NCBI GenBank assembly: GCA_958299035.1
Contig: CATQJL010000001.1
Span: 11,554,773 to 11,618,772, forward strand
DNA length: 64,000 bases
DNA from: Cylicocyclus nassatus
Lineage: Eukaryota > Nematoda > Chromadorea > Rhabditida > Strongylidae
Reading direction: 5' to 3'
Below are positions 31,366 through 43,950 of the stretch, piece after piece. The notes beneath the pieces were generated by a model, which was not told where the DNA came from, did no database searches, and saw only the letters and a list, made by a program, of their open reading frames with translations. Numbering within the stretch: position 1 is the stretch's first letter; every line of letters begins with the position of its first letter. Made by a program: the position numbers and the translations under genes.

Positions 31366-32313
31366 CATGCTTGTCAATTTCTTGAGTCCTAGTTTTGTTT
31401 TCTGCGTTTTCTTGAGGTAATGGGACTCAGTTTGGTGAAAACACCAGAGAATGGCACATTTCAGAAAGTCAAAATTGCTGATTTATTTTGCACCACTGAG
31501 AAACCATCGAAATAGTTTTAGAGCGCGAAAATTTTCAGCAAACAAATCAAATCCTATGCTTTTTCTCCAATCCCAATACACTTATAGCAAAGCTGTTCTA
31601 TAAAAGGCAGTTAAGATGTGAACTGACTCCATCAACAACCGCAGTTTCGATGCTTAGACCTTGTCACATTAGGAAGCTGACCAGTCTGAAGCCCCAAACT
31701 CAGCTGGAGCATTCATTAGGGACCGGTTGCCATGGTCTTATGCTACTCGCTCCTATTAGGCTCTTATCAATCGACATTTTGCCGTATCTTCTTCATATAA
31801 GAAAGTCAATGCAACTCAGCTATTTTTCTAAGAATTATTTCGCTTGCTCGGAGCTCTACCGTTGTCCGAAATATCTCAAAATCAAATCTTTCTTTTCTGC
31901 CTTTACTGGATAGCCATAGCCATTACCTATTAGCAAATATAAGTTCTCTAAAGTTCAAAAAAAGATCCCCTACTGTGTAAACTTGCTTGAAACCCCAAAC
32001 AACTTTGCATTTTGCAAAAGTACAACGAATTTAGCGCATTTTCGCACATGTTTAGCATATGTGTAGCCGCTTTTTAGCAGCTGGCCTGCTGCGAACTTTT
32101 CCAGATGTTCCTTCTAACGAGGTTGCCTCAAAATACTTACACATGCAGATAGATATTAGTCACTTCTTCACTGTACAGATGGAAGCTCATTTACTGTGGT
32201 ACCATCGCGGAGGTAGTTCTTTTCCACTACGCTTCGAGGCGTTCTAATAATAAAATGCTCTTTTAATTAGGTTATAACCTGTTCAAAATGTACTTGATTT
32301 CAAATTATACCCT

Positions 32314-32518
32314 TAAGGCCCCGGACAGACTTCACGCGACTTAATCGTCGCGATCTAATCGCCAAGATTTCCATTCATTTTCATTTCATTTTCAAAAATT
32401 TCGGGTTGGAAAAGTATCACAACCGAATGCAAGTTGATCGGCATGGAATGATGGTAACAGTTGTCTCGTCGCGATTCAGTCGCGACGATCAAATCGCGGA
32501 AGTCTGCCCGGGGCCTAA
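32314..32518. repeat. MITE with AGGCCCCGG termini
   Basis: AGGCCCCGGACAGACTTC at the left is mirrored by GAAGTCTGCCCGGGGCCT at the right. Inner CGCGACTTAATCGTCGCGA and TCGCGATTCAGTCGCGACGA also pair. Flanks read TTA and AAC. At 205 bp it does not code. Confidence 0.7.
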
Positions 32519-32873
32519 CAGTGCCGCGCGTTTTTTTCAACTTTTTGTTATGCATTTCAGTCAAAGTAGGCTCATGATATGGTTCTAAAAGCCGCTCTGA
32601 TAACAACGAATATTTTCCATACTAAAAAAGTAGATCGTTAAGCCACAAGCAAATTGAATTGAATTCTTGATTCTCATCAAAATTCGAAAAGGCTACGATT
32701 CCAGCTTCTATTAATCAGCTTGTATCACCGTATTATGTCGAATAAAATTTTGTTTCGAGCACTATTAGAAAGCGCACGATTTTTTCTTTCTAAGCTAGGT
32801 TATATCGAACGAATTCTCTAGATCTACAAGGTTACAATTTTTGAAGAAGCTTCAAGGCTTATGGACCAATCTA

Positions 32874-32929
32874 ATATATCTAGATGATTATTCCCTAGTC
32901 GAAACTAGGAAATAATCATCTAGATATAT
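32874..32929. repeat. Compact hairpin palindrome
   Basis: Left arm ATATATCTAGATGATTATTC continues to CCTAGT. The right arm is its near-perfect inverse after a loop of about 5 bases. It has the stem-loop strength of a terminator or cruciform but no adjacent transcript. Confidence 0.65.
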
Positions 32930-35900
32930 AAACTAAAAACTAGTCAATTTTGCTCACAAAAATAAGCAAACTGGAATAAAGTAGCGAGCTAATATCACAT
33001 TTTTGAACAGCTGTGAGACACTATGATCACAGCACAAGTTTCCTTTTCCTTTGTTTGTACATCGTCGTGCCTTAATTATCCATAAAAGTGTAAAGTTATT
33101 TAGCCGCTTGCATTTACGGGATGCAATTCGTCTTTGTAATATTGGGACTCAAGAGGGCTAGAAAATGACAGTCTTAAACATTGAACTAATGAGCACACTT
33201 TACTCGCTGTAAAGCTCATAAGAAGATAAGGGTTGTTCTTTGTATACACCAAACATTATAATTTTTGTACAAAAGCGACCGCTTTTTTTCACTTCGCTAA
33301 GGACCATGTCATTTCGGAATCAAATTTTTTTAGCATGCTTCCACAAATAATAACTGTACATTTGAGTCATTTGATTTCGAGTATATTAAAAGGGTTTGTT
33401 TGAAACTCATTGAAATTTCCGGCCATTTTTCTATTCATATACGTTGAGCACATTTCGTACTAGCCGAACTGTACTATAAGTCCCTCATACATTGCAAAAA
33501 TGCATCATCGCATCAAAACAATGTTGGGGCCATCTAAACTTTTTAACACGGCTATTACTTACTCTTGAAAAATTTCAAAAAATTATTTATGAATGACTGC
33601 GTTTTAATGAGTTGGATCTGCTTTTTTAAAGAAAAATCAGTGCAGTAAACGAACAAGCTGAAGTTTTTGTTAGGTAGAGCATAGAAAAACCATTGAAAGA
33701 AGCACGATCATTTTGACAACGCTTTCTTGCAGGACATCATAATCACTAGATCAAAATAATCTCTTGTGACAGCCCCACCCCTCCTTGTGGGCAAAGCGTC
33801 AGTCCCGCCTACTCGACAATTATCTGTGCGCGGGAGCGCAACCGAGCAGATATTGCCGAATTATAAATTTCTCTTAGCAGCAGTGGAATTATCGACAGGG
33901 CATAATCATGGGCTGCAGCTAGGAACTCTCTTCCAGCTGCTTTCCAAAACTCAGAAGCCTAATGTGATTTTTCTCATGCACTTTCGAAAGTCAAGAAGGC
34001 AGAAAATTAGATTGAGTAATTTAAACCTATGAAATAAATAGATTAAACGTAGTTGAAGCCACTTTGCAAAATGAGTTGTATTGTATAGTTGTATTGCAAA
34101 GTCACTGTAATTTAAAATGCTCACTGCAGAAGACGCGCGCTATCTTACGACTTCTTCAAATAAAATCTGTAAATTTTACGGGAAAGCTCGGTTGATCGAT
34201 ATGATATATGAGTGCGAAAATTCACAGTCTTTTTTTTTCGGCTAGAAAAGCTCTCATTGGCGACTTACAACTAAGATGTCGTCAATTGCAGCGCGCAGTG
34301 TGCAAGCTTTAACAATAAGTTGCAAATAAATAGAGCGTATGCCCCATCTCCAATTCAGGAAAATCGCTGCGCGTACACGTGTGCTCGACAAGTTAAAACC
34401 TGAGCTTCACCTCATTTCACATGCTTTTAACTTGGAATGAGAGGATGAACAAGTTCGAACTTTTCATTGCATACCTGTGCGCTTTCTCGCGTGTTCTCGT
34501 CACACAAGGTTCATCGATCTGCAATTGCAGATTATGTGCAACCTCATAAAACGCACTAAAGCTCCGATCTTCCATGTTGTCCTGAAGGACACATTAGCGA
34601 TGACGATCGAGTTCACGTAACACATTTGTTCAATGCGCTAGGTGAACCCGATCGATCGATACACACAACACACACACGGGGTGAACCTCGGTCGGTCAGT
34701 AGCCGCTCACCGTCCGCCCCCATCGGCCGGCGACTGAGGGTCAGCCGAGGGTCGCGACCACGCGCTGACGCCAGTGGCTGGCCTTTGGCTGCCAGCCAAC
34801 GTCAACGGCCGCCTTTCTCTCTCGATCTGCATTGATTTACAACTTCGCGAAGGTCTTGGTTCAGTATTGATTGATTGTTTACTTTGGACACATTCTGGTT
34901 CTAAGTATGCAGCTTGTTTCGGAACTTCCGGAAAAATTAGTAGCGTTCTGATCTTTGCAATCTTTTGACATTTATTCAAACATCTCTTACCTCAAAAACA
35001 AAAAAAACGGGAAACTTCTGCTTTCTTGTGTTAAAACCATCATTGAAACGGGAAATATTGTCTCTTTGCGCAATTCTCCTTGTTTTGTCGTTCACGAGTG
35101 ATTTTTAGATTTCGTCTCATCTATCCAATATTTTTTCTATTTTTTCATTTTCATTCATTATCTGATTTTCTTAAAATCACTTATTTTTCCCTCTTTAACT
35201 CTTTTTTGATCTTTGGGATAACAATCTCCAATCAATTTTAATGTTTTGCTTCAGTGTATCATCATTTTTTCAGTTTTTTGATGTTTTTCTCAACAATCGA
35301 TTTTTTTCCTGTTTCATGTGGATCACTTAGATTTTTGTCAACAATTTACACTCGGTGCAGTCTCTGTTTTTCATTGGAGGTTGATTTTCGAGACGAACTC
35401 TCTTGTATGCTTTTTCGTTTATCAGTGGACGCCTTTAATCTTGTTATTTCGATTTTTAAATATTTCCTCAGGAATAAATTTATCATTTTCTCACAATTTC
35501 CAGCATCAGTGATCTAAAAGCAAAAATTTGTCGATTCTGGTGCCTCTGCAATTCCCAAATCCGTTTGTACTTACTTTTTCAAACATTTTTTAAGATTACT
35601 GATAGTAGCAAATCTTCCTTCCCCCTTCATTCTCTTGAAACATCAACGACAATCAATGGCGAACCCCATTCTTTTTTGGCAATCATCATCATGAATATGC
35701 ATTGCACAATGCTAATCTGTTGTTTTTCTATCGTTTCATCGTCGCAGTGTGACATTTTCTCTCCCCCCCCCCCGCTCTCCTCGTCTCTCCCTCTTAATAG
35801 CCGCAATTCTCGTAAGTTTTACATTGTTGTGCCTTTGTACGCTTATTTTCATTCTTGTCGCCAAGTTAGTGCAAAATTTCCCATCTCACTTTTTTTGTGC

Positions 35901-35972
35901 ATAATTTCCCGTTTCTCAACGAGCTGATGTAAAATTTTCCGTTCCTTGACAAGTAGTTGGTGCAAAATTGTG
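32930..35972. other. Intergenic, with a GC-rich island near 34.6-34.85 kb
   Basis: No supported exons. The 200-bp island at about 34,640-34,840 (GGCCGGCGACTGAGGGTCAGCC region) stands out from the AT-rich surroundings and has an open plus frame of 69 codons. No splice or domain evidence was found. T-rich sequence dominates 35,000-35,900. Confidence 0.4.
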
Positions 35973-36710
35973 GGTAGAGAAACGGACGTCAGGCAGGAGG
36001 CAGCAAAGGCTGGCCGCATTTGCTTCTGGAAGTGCCTGGGGAGCCCTAGAGTTTCTCGCGCCTCTAATCATTCTTCGCACCTTTGATCGCATCACAAGCA
36101 AGAAAATCAAACAAAAAGCTCCTTAAAGAGTATTTTACTTTAGATCAAGTTAAAAATCTTGCAACTTCTTTCAGTCTCAGCTATAATTGGTTTCAACCTA
36201 CAGAAATCGGGTTCAAAGCAGTTTCCTTCAAAATTCTTGGAGTAGAAAGGATTAAGACTATCGCAAAATAAAGAACGTGGCTATCAGTCTCTGAAGTCCT
36301 TGTTTTCGATCGGAATTATCATGTTAAGTTATTAAATTATCATTATCATGAAAAGTTATAAGAATATGCTAAATAGTCCTGCTTGAAGATTTGATAGATC
36401 AAGTTATACTTCCATATCCACTCAAAATTCTGAAGTTTATACCGCCTTCGATGTTGAATTTGTCTAATTCTATAAACCTTTTTTGAAACTTACAATTTCA
36501 TTCGCTTGAATATGAACCATAAAACCTATATCTCGCAATCTACCTCATTTGAAAAGCTTACATATAAATGGGCATAGGCCATATCGAATAGATTCTTAGA
36601 GGTGCGAAGAAGTAATTAGAAGCGCGAGGAACTCTCCAGCTCCTCAGGTACTTCCAAAAGCAGAAGCGGCAGGCCTTTGCTGCCTCCTGCCCGACCGTAG
36701 AGAAACGAAC
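35973..36710. repeat. Fold-back element with arms of about 110 bp
   Basis: The left arm (35,973-36,083, from GTAGAGAAACGGA through GGCAGGAGGCAGCAAAGGC to CTTCGCACCT) is mirrored at about 36,599-36,710. The interior of about 515 bp is AT-rich. It includes a 62-codon frame that I do not recognise. Confidence 0.65.
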
Positions 36711-37993
36711 TCCTCCATTTTGAGCCCGCCTTCGCCGGCAACTAGTCCTTTTGCTATATTGTTGGGTGTCGTTGCAGGACCAGTAGTCCGCGGAGTTTAC
36801 TCCTTTTTCCCAAAATCAGGCTCTCAATATTTTTGCGGAATTTCCCGTTACTCAACGAGTGAATGTGAAGTTTCCGTCTTTCTTCTTCTTTTATCTCGAA
36901 TGCAATTCAAAGTACTGTCATATTTCACATCTGCCTTAGCCCAATAAATTTCGCGCTCGAGCCCAATTTTTTACGCCGGCTGTGATCCCCAGAGCTAATC
37001 GGCTTTTGCAAACTCTTTGTTTACCTTTCACTTCTTGCACTTACCCAAGCAACGAATCCATTGTCTAATGCAAAGGTTAATCCAACATCTCAAATGTCCA
37101 ACTCGCCCGACCTCTTGGACCCCCTTCAGAGATTTTTTTTGTTGCTTCGTGCGTTTCGGGCGTTGCATACATAATGTGAAATACGATCTTAGATGAATGC
37201 AAATTAGGTTATTCTGTACGAATGTGTGCAGTTGCGGGTTTTTCTACTCATTTTCCTCCCCCTTCCCCCTCTGGATGGCCCTAATAAGTTTATTATGTTG
37301 TTTGTTATTTCTTTCTTTCACATGGTGCAAATTTTCCAATTTTCGTATCTGGGTGCCTCGACAAAATTTCGAATTTGTTTATCGCAAGTAATAAGTGTAT
37401 TTCTTCATAATTGTTGAAGAGGATTAGATGAACTGAGAAAGCAAAAATGCTTTTGTTTTATTTAAGCAACATATTTCTCTTGAAAAACAGTCTAATTCCT
37501 TGAAAGATATTGCGAAGTTGAATTTCATGAGTCAATTGCTCAATTGACATCGTCTATCAGCGATTGCTTTTCGGAAATCTGAGTGTCTTGATAACTTTCT
37601 AAATAAACCTCCTTTTATAGATTTGGTTTAACAGCTGCTCAGAACTTCACCACTTTGTATGTGGCGAACCCATAAAAAACTTGCTTTTCTCTTTTGACGG
37701 CTACCTGCAAGCAATTCAACACTTTTCGTAGTATCACCAAGTATAAAATCATTTTTTTCCTTGCAATTGCTTGAAAACGTGGCTATGGTTCTTAAAGAAT
37801 GGCAGACTCCGCCCAAATTGTTGGCAGGCCCCGCCCACTGGCGAAGATGCAGATCCAGGTTGTGAGCTTGTAAACGATTTTAGTGTTATAAAAGAGTTTG
37901 CAAAGGAGTTAAACGCCACGCACTTTTTTGAGTTCCCTCTTCGCCCTCCTCTCCTTTAGCGAAAAAAATTTCTGTCATTGCTAGTGCAACCTA

Positions 37994-38867
37994 TTAGGGT
38001 GAACGGTAAAAAATGGGACACCTTGAGAATAATTGCAGATTTCTCAAGGAAGAAAAGTGACTGAACTTTCCAATTTTGGTGGATATTAGAATAAATTATT
38101 CTCTTTCAGATAGCACCTATATAAGGTCATTTATATGATTGATAATTTTTATACTTGCTAAAATGCGAAGTTAGTTACTTCGAGAAATTATGAAGTTTGA
38201 GCAGTATCGGCGCAGTAAAATATGTGAGACCACCCAAAGTACCACTGCTGGAGTGGGTGGTGGGACAGTCACCAAACCCATGACGGCTTGGTGGCTTTAA
38301 CTCTTAATGTCAGGAGATATGCCCATTAACAGCTTCGAGAACAAAGATACGCGTTATTCAATTCTTTGCAGGTAAACGCATGATTTCTAGGTATCATCTG
38401 ATAGAGCTTTTTACGCTCTATCCATCCATATGCAGCTTACCTCAGATTTTATCTATCTTCGGAAAATATAGGGCAAAACATAATTTTTTGGTTTTTTGTT
38501 GCGCCAAAAATAGCTATTTTTCAGGTTTGTTCGATTTTTTCTTCTGAAATTGAAAAGAAATCTCACGCATTTAACATATCGTTCGAAAGAGCATGAAGAG
38601 CTCTTTCGAATGGTATGTCATTTGCTTTACGACTTTACGGCATTAACAGCGCAAGATTGAAAATTGCTCAAAAAACCCTGTTCGAGTTCTTCACGGCGCC
38701 ACGTGTAGGGTAGTGGAAGAGGAGCGTTAACGCGTTGTCAGAATAATAAGCGAAGGTCGCCCATGTAAGCAACGTTTAAGTTGCCGCTTACTTGCTGTTG
38801 CCCGAAACAAAAAAATTCCAAAATGTAATGAAAATCAAGCTGTCCCATTTTTTACCGTTCACCCTAA
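37994..38867. mobile_element. 874-bp DNA transposon derivative with 27-bp TIRs
   Basis: The left terminus TTAGGGTGAACGGTAAAAAA continues TGGGACA. The right terminus is its exact 27-bp inverse. TA lies on both sides (37,992-37,993 and 38,868-38,869). The interior contains a palindrome (GAAAGAGCATGAAGAGCTCTTTC, about 38,583) but no transposase frame. This is a non-autonomous TA-targeting element. Confidence 0.8.
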
Positions 38868-39384
38868 TATATATGGAGTTACAAAATTACATTCCACATC
38901 TAGCTATATGCTACAAATTGTGAAAAATTTCAACATGGAGTTTTCAAAACTTTTTGCGCACTTCACAAAACTTGAGGTGGGGTTTAATAGCGAATTTAGT
39001 CATGAAACTAGAAGTCCGAGCACTCTCGGACAAACATCTCAGAATTACACAACGATAGTCCTGGTGCTCAGGACAAGCTCTCCATTTTGACGGCTCGAGA
39101 AACCCGTCGTCATTGACCAGTCACTCTCGATCTCGATGCTTTTCGCCAATATTTACACATGTGCTACAGTGACTAGTCAGACAAAGTGTCTGTCTGTTTT
39201 CTGTGACCCGTGACGGATTGTGTTACCTGGCTCGACTTCGTTCACTGTGTAATGGAAAAGCTTAAATCGTTAGCTCACCAATAATTATAAACAGCTGTTT
39301 TCCTAGAGAATTCTTAGCTTTTATGCGGATTGAAATCTGGTTCTAGAGCTTAATACAATGGCATTTTGGGTGAAGGACTATGGG

Positions 39385-39506
39385 ACTATTTGCGCCGAAA
39401 GTAGGAAGGGTCCGCGGATAAGGCAGCGGATACTCAGCCTGTGCATGCATGGGGATGTGTAGTTGTTGCACATGTGGCGGGACCTCCCAGTTTCGGCGAC
39501 ATATGG
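39385..39506. repeat. MITE, CTATATGTCGCCGAA family (diverged copy)
   Basis: Left CTATTTGCGCCGAA and right TTCGGCGACATATGG are inverted partners and match the termini at 60,014 and 63,559. Between them is GGGTCCGCGG. Confidence 0.5.
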
Positions 39507-39662
39507 TTCCCTACCCTGGAATTTTTCTTTCTTGTTCCTCTCAACAAACTCTGCATAGGGATTGGATATAAGTCCAAAATGAGGCTTGACAGAAAGGGGA
39601 CTGAAAACAGGTTCTCCAAAATATTACCCTTTTCAATCTAAACAGTTAGTCGTCCCATTTAA

Positions 39663-39837
39663 CCTTTGATTTCAACTGGATTGGCGGCTGGAAGGCGGGG
39701 CTGTGTGAGCTAATTAAGGTCGCTCGCGCCCGCGACGCAGTCAGCGTCTTTCTCGCGCGCACGCTCTCTGATCATTCCTTAGCCTTAACCGGGTCACGAA
39801 GCCCCGCCTTCCAGCTGACAATCAATTGGATCAAAGG
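39663..39837. repeat. 175-bp MITE with CCTTTGAT termini, copy 1
   Basis: Starts CCTTTGATTTCAACTGGATT and ends with the inverse. Inner GGCGGCTGGAAGGCGGGGC pairs with GCCCCGCCTTCCAGCTG. The central region is rich in CGCGCG and CGACGCAG. A second copy of exactly the same length lies in opposite orientation at 62,896-63,070. Confidence 0.75.
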
Positions 39838-40686
39838 GTGTGAAGGGTCTAATGATCAATCAGATCGATACATTTCCTTTTAGGGGCGGAGAAAGACCCA
39901 AATATAGGCGTATCCTGACAAAAGACAATGTTTCCTTGTTTCTTTGAACTCCTTGAACAGTGACTTATTGTTTGCTCAAAATTTTCCTTTGATAACTAGA
40001 ACTCACTACAAATTTGCGTCTTGAAGAATCCGCAAGCATCAAGTTCATAATCTAAAAATCATTTGTGTCTGTCATCCATTTTTCTGGAATCATTTTCCCG
40101 GAACCGGTTTCATTGTTGTAACTTTGAGCATCATCATCATATGTACAATCGAATGACTCAGGAAAACATCTCGTTCAATATTTCTGACTCAGAACTTTGC
40201 AATTTGAATTTGTTAACCAGTGACTGGTCTCTGGCGCCCATACATACATATGTGAATTTCTGTAACTTGAGTAGGCCAAATAACGATTATCATCTAAGCC
40301 TCGTAGCTACTCTTCCTTACCTCAGAATATTTTTCTGGAAGAAGTTCTGATCAGTGTTGTAATGCTTTTCGTAGTTTTTATGGTTCAAATACGGTAACAA
40401 TTTGTTACTAACTCCGTTCGCAGGAGGACAATTTTGATCCTGCACAAAGACTGTAATTGGTCAGTGCAGGTCTCGACACGATATAGTGCTGAGGTGCGTC
40501 AGGGGGCGGTGCTTCAAACTACTACACTTATTGTCGCCTTCCCCGCCCTCCCGCTCCTCCCTCGTCAGATTATAGATTCGCATAGCATGCCTGAGTCCCC
40601 CCCCCCCCCCCGCCTCCCCGGCGCTACCATTACCGTGGTCCATTGTAATTCACTGACAATCGATGACTTCCAAGGAAAACAGGACC

Positions 40687-40791
40687 TCTAAAACTTCCGG
40701 GGCGCCTATTGGGCCGTTAGGGTGGGCCCCGCCCTACTGTCCCTGCCTTACCTAGCAGCTCCAATAGGAGTGTCCCCCCGGAAGTTTTAGA
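40687..40791. repeat. MITE with TCTAAAACTTCCGGGG termini
   Basis: TCTAAAACTTCCGGGG at the left and its inverse at the right, with inner GCCTATTGG and CCAATAGGAG also paired. 105 bp. Confidence 0.65.
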
Positions 40792-41842
40792 ACTTTAGTT
40801 TTCCCGTAAGTCATTTGCGATCGTCTGAGTTTGATTTTCTGCTCCGCTTCCTTTCCATCGCTGGCATTTTCCTATCTTATCCGATATCCGGCATACACCT
40901 TTTGTCCATGCAGCCACGCCCGTTTTTGTCTTGCTCCCACCCCTTCTGTTCTTTGCCACCTATCCTTTGCAAGCCTATTGTTCAGCGTAAATTGCAGGTT
41001 TCAGTGCAATTTATCTGCAATGGTTGCACTTTTACTGGTTTCACATAGCAACGCTTACATCTCGATCCCATCGTAAATCCACATTTACATTATGGAAATG
41101 TGCGTTTATTCCTGTGTGGAGACATACGTTCGTAATATGTCATTATTTTTCTTTTCGATTGTGTATGGCAGAAAATTTTTCTCAAAAGGATGAAGGGGGG
41201 ATAGAAGAAGTGTTTCGGCAAGCTCAAATCTTAGCTTTTTGATGGTACTTTGAGGTGATTAAGCGCTTTACACTCCAAAATTTATCCTCGTCTGAATGAG
41301 TAATGGTACAAATTAAGCTTTTGACAAAAGGGTCGTAAAATTTCTCTTAGAATAATCCATCAAGTTGCATTCCAACAAATCTACACACAAACTTAGCTGA
41401 TGCTTTCTTGAAATTTTTGAATTAAAAAACGCACTTCATATGCTTTTTAAAAAAATTCCTATTGTCTCATACCAGCAACTTGTTCAAGAAATCATCATTA
41501 GTCAAGGTAAGGCTGTGCGAATTAAGCCCCCCCCCCTGAGAATTGGTGCTGAAATTTGAAAGTCGCCTACATAATAAAATTAAGTGATTTGTTTTTACTT
41601 ATAATTTTTTCTGATTTTTGAAAATCCAAATCAGCATTGTAAACTCTAATTCCCACCTGCAGTACGAAAACTGATTTTGTACGGTAATTTTTATTTGACA
41701 TATGTACGTTTGAGGCTGGAGTTTTGAAAAAATTAGGTCGCGATTTTTTTGGTGAATTTTTTCGTAACATTTTTTTCGCTGCTGTCTACCTATCGTACTT
41801 TGGACCACTCAAGTGCGAAAAATGTGGCACTCACAGGCTGCC

Positions 41843-42357
41843 AGGTAGCTCTCCGTATTCTGAACGACTTTGGTGAACGTTACCGTACACCTACCGGAAC
41901 TCCCTACAGAGACTTCGCCATGACTATGAACTTGTTCGACATGATATGTACAAAAGTGAACAAGTATGCTTGCACGCACAACTCGTCCGCCTTTCTCCGC
42001 GCTGCCTGAAGCTTTTGACCAATCACAGTCGACTTACTGACCAATCATAGCAAGAGGTTCAAAGAGACCGCTGAACTAAGTATTTTCTCAAGTTCTCTCA
42101 AATGTTTCGGCAATTTTTCAATTTTTGACCCGGTTTTACACAGAAACGCTGGTTGTTTTACTTCCAATTAGTTGCAAAGTTTTTTTTCCTCCGCAAAGGT
42201 CATTTGTACACGCATTAATGTAATGAGCCCTAATTCTGTCCGTTTCTATACTAATCAACTGGGTTCATCACTTTGCAGCAGCAAAAAACCTTTTCCGCGC
42301 ACAAATCGTATTACGGCCATTACTTCTGATTACTCATTCGTTGAATGTCGGCTTTAA
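41843..42357 (+). pseudogene. Possible two-exon gene remnant, unknown product
   Basis: After an acceptor-like ACTCACAG at about 41,841, a frame reads CQVALRILNDFGERYRTPTG and continues through YRDFAMTMNLFDMICTKVN. A GTATGC donor near 41,966 would join in phase to the acceptor TTTGCAG near 42,291, giving SKKPFPRTN...DYSFVECRL and a stop at 42,355-42,357. Unspliced, the first segment runs to a stop at about 42,007. Codon use looks coding-like, but no start, upstream exon or domain was found. It could be a gene fragment or chance. Confidence 0.3.
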
Positions 42358-42652
42358 CGGGGTGTTCCTGCGCGGATTAGCGCCGATGACAGCTGATTTG
42401 CCCTTCATTTATTTCGTCTGCACTCGCACAGCGCAGAAAGCTGCCTTCTGTTTGATTTGTCATTAGTTTGAAGAGCTCATATGAGTGATTAGCTGTCACT
42501 GATAGCGCGCTATCGCTTGAGGATTTCAAACTTTTTGTTTGCTTTCAGGAATTCCAGCCAATTGCCAAGCTGTCAATGTGCGTACACAATAATTTCAAAT
42601 GAAAGCTAATGTAGAAGTTTTGGAACATTCTGGAAAATAAAAATCAGATATA

Positions 42653-42836
42653 CTCAGACAACTCACCGAAACTTCCGGAGGACAGGCAAAATCTGCAGTG
42701 GTTCCGCAGGATTTTGCTTACTTTTACGAGAGTGGAAACGTTAAAAAGGGCAACTTCCGCAGGATTTTCACGCCAGAGTTGTTGAAAACAGAAACTTTCC
42801 CAAACGTTCTGCGGAAGTTCCGATCAGTTGTCTGAG
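42653..42836. repeat. 184-bp TA-flanked MITE, CTCAGACAA family
   Basis: Begins CTCAGACAACTCACCGAAAC and ends CAGTTGTCTGAG, flanked by TA on both sides. Same family of termini as 3038-3356 but with a different interior (CGGAACTTCC/GGAAGTTCCG). Confidence 0.75.
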
Positions 42837-42838
42837 TA

Positions 42839-43110
42839 GTACAGTGCGGAACTTTCACAAACTGCTGCGAAACTTTCCCAACCTGCCGCGAAACCTGAGG
42901 AACTTCCCCAAACTTTCACAGTAGTTGCGAAACTCTTTCAAGCTGGTGCGAAAGTTGCGAAGAAGGCGGAACTTTCCTAGATTGTTTCGAAAGTTGCGGA
43001 ACATTCCCAGATGTTATGTGGGAGTTGTCAAATATTTCCAAATCTTAGTCGCAGAGCTTCCCCAAAGTGCTGCGGAAATTTCGAAACTTTCCCAAGCATT
43101 CTGCGGTGCG
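42839..43110 (+). repeat. Degenerate short-unit array (GCGGAACTTTCCCAAA type)
   Basis: At least nine loosely spaced variants of GCGAAACTTTCCCAA or GCGGAACTTTC, every about 20-40 bases, directly abutting the MITE at 42,653. The interior of that MITE and of the 52,469 element is built from the same word. Confidence 0.5.
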
Positions 43111-43200
43111 CAGTTCTTACCGGTTTAGAACGAGATATCTAGTTTTTTACGATACCGATGTTTTTACGAAATTCAGAGTTTTGCTTTTGTGTGTCATAAA

Positions 43201-43323
43201 TACAATATCACTCTCAGAATGTGCGAATTCCGTGAATGTCGCGGAATTCCGGAAATTCCGCGAAAGTCCGCCGGTTTTCGCGACATTCGCGGAAATTTTG
43301 CACATTCTGAGAGTGGTATTGTA
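43201..43323. repeat. 123-bp hairpin MITE
   Basis: TACAATATCACTCTCAGAAT at the left is mirrored by ATTCTGAGAGTGGTATTGTA at the right. Inner GCGAATTCCG/CGGAAATT words are also symmetric. Confidence 0.7.
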
Positions 43324-43877
43324 GGAGTGTTTGAGATGGAGTTTGTAATTGTCATTTTCCGGTTCCCGTTTTCCTGAACAAATGTGAATCAACGTCATAG
43401 TCTTTACTAAAATCGAAAATCAGTAATTCACCTTCTTGAGTGTGGATCCTTGATTTTCGATTTCCCGCTTTCCCCGTCCCTAAAATTTATGGCCGAGAAC
43501 GTGAAATAGAGAAAACTTGTTATATGATTTCTGTATTCTTCTACATAATAAATTCACTACAGTGGCGACTTAATTGTCAAAATTCCCTTCTTCTTGTTCC
43601 TTCATGCATTCACTCCCGTTTTCATCTCTTCTCTCACTTAGAAATTTCTATAGACTAGTGAGCCAGTAATTAAAGTTGCTAAATTTGCAAGAAATCATAT
43701 TCGCGCGCTTCGGGACCGCACCGCGGTTTCCCACTGTCTGATTTTTATTGGCCTTGTGGTGGTTGTAGGCTTTATTGTAGCCTTAGGCGGATGGGTGGCG
43801 CCTGCAGTGGAGTATGGTGGCTCCTTGTGTGTTATTAGAACACGTAAGCTATTGGAGCTTTATTTGACAGACGACAT

Positions 43878-43950
43878 GCATCCATTCGTGCAGTGGTAGA
43901 ATGCTGGTGAATACAGGTGTGGCGAAGTAATGCAACGTAAGTCGGGGCGA
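43878..43950 (+). other. tRNA-Gly-like 5' half, possible SINE head or tRNA relic
   Basis: GCATCCATTCGTGCAGTGGT then AGAATGCTGG. The 15 bases CAGTGGTAGAATGCT match the A-box/D-arm/anticodon-stem part of nuclear tRNA-Gly(GCC). I see no clear B box (GGTTCGANTCC) or 3' acceptor half, so it is not a functional tRNA gene as it stands. Confidence 0.35.

Noticed and set aside
36083..36271. 62-codon ORF inside the fold-back at 35,973-36,710
   Set aside because: Lies in the loop of an inverted-repeat element, AT-rich, with no recognisable motif.
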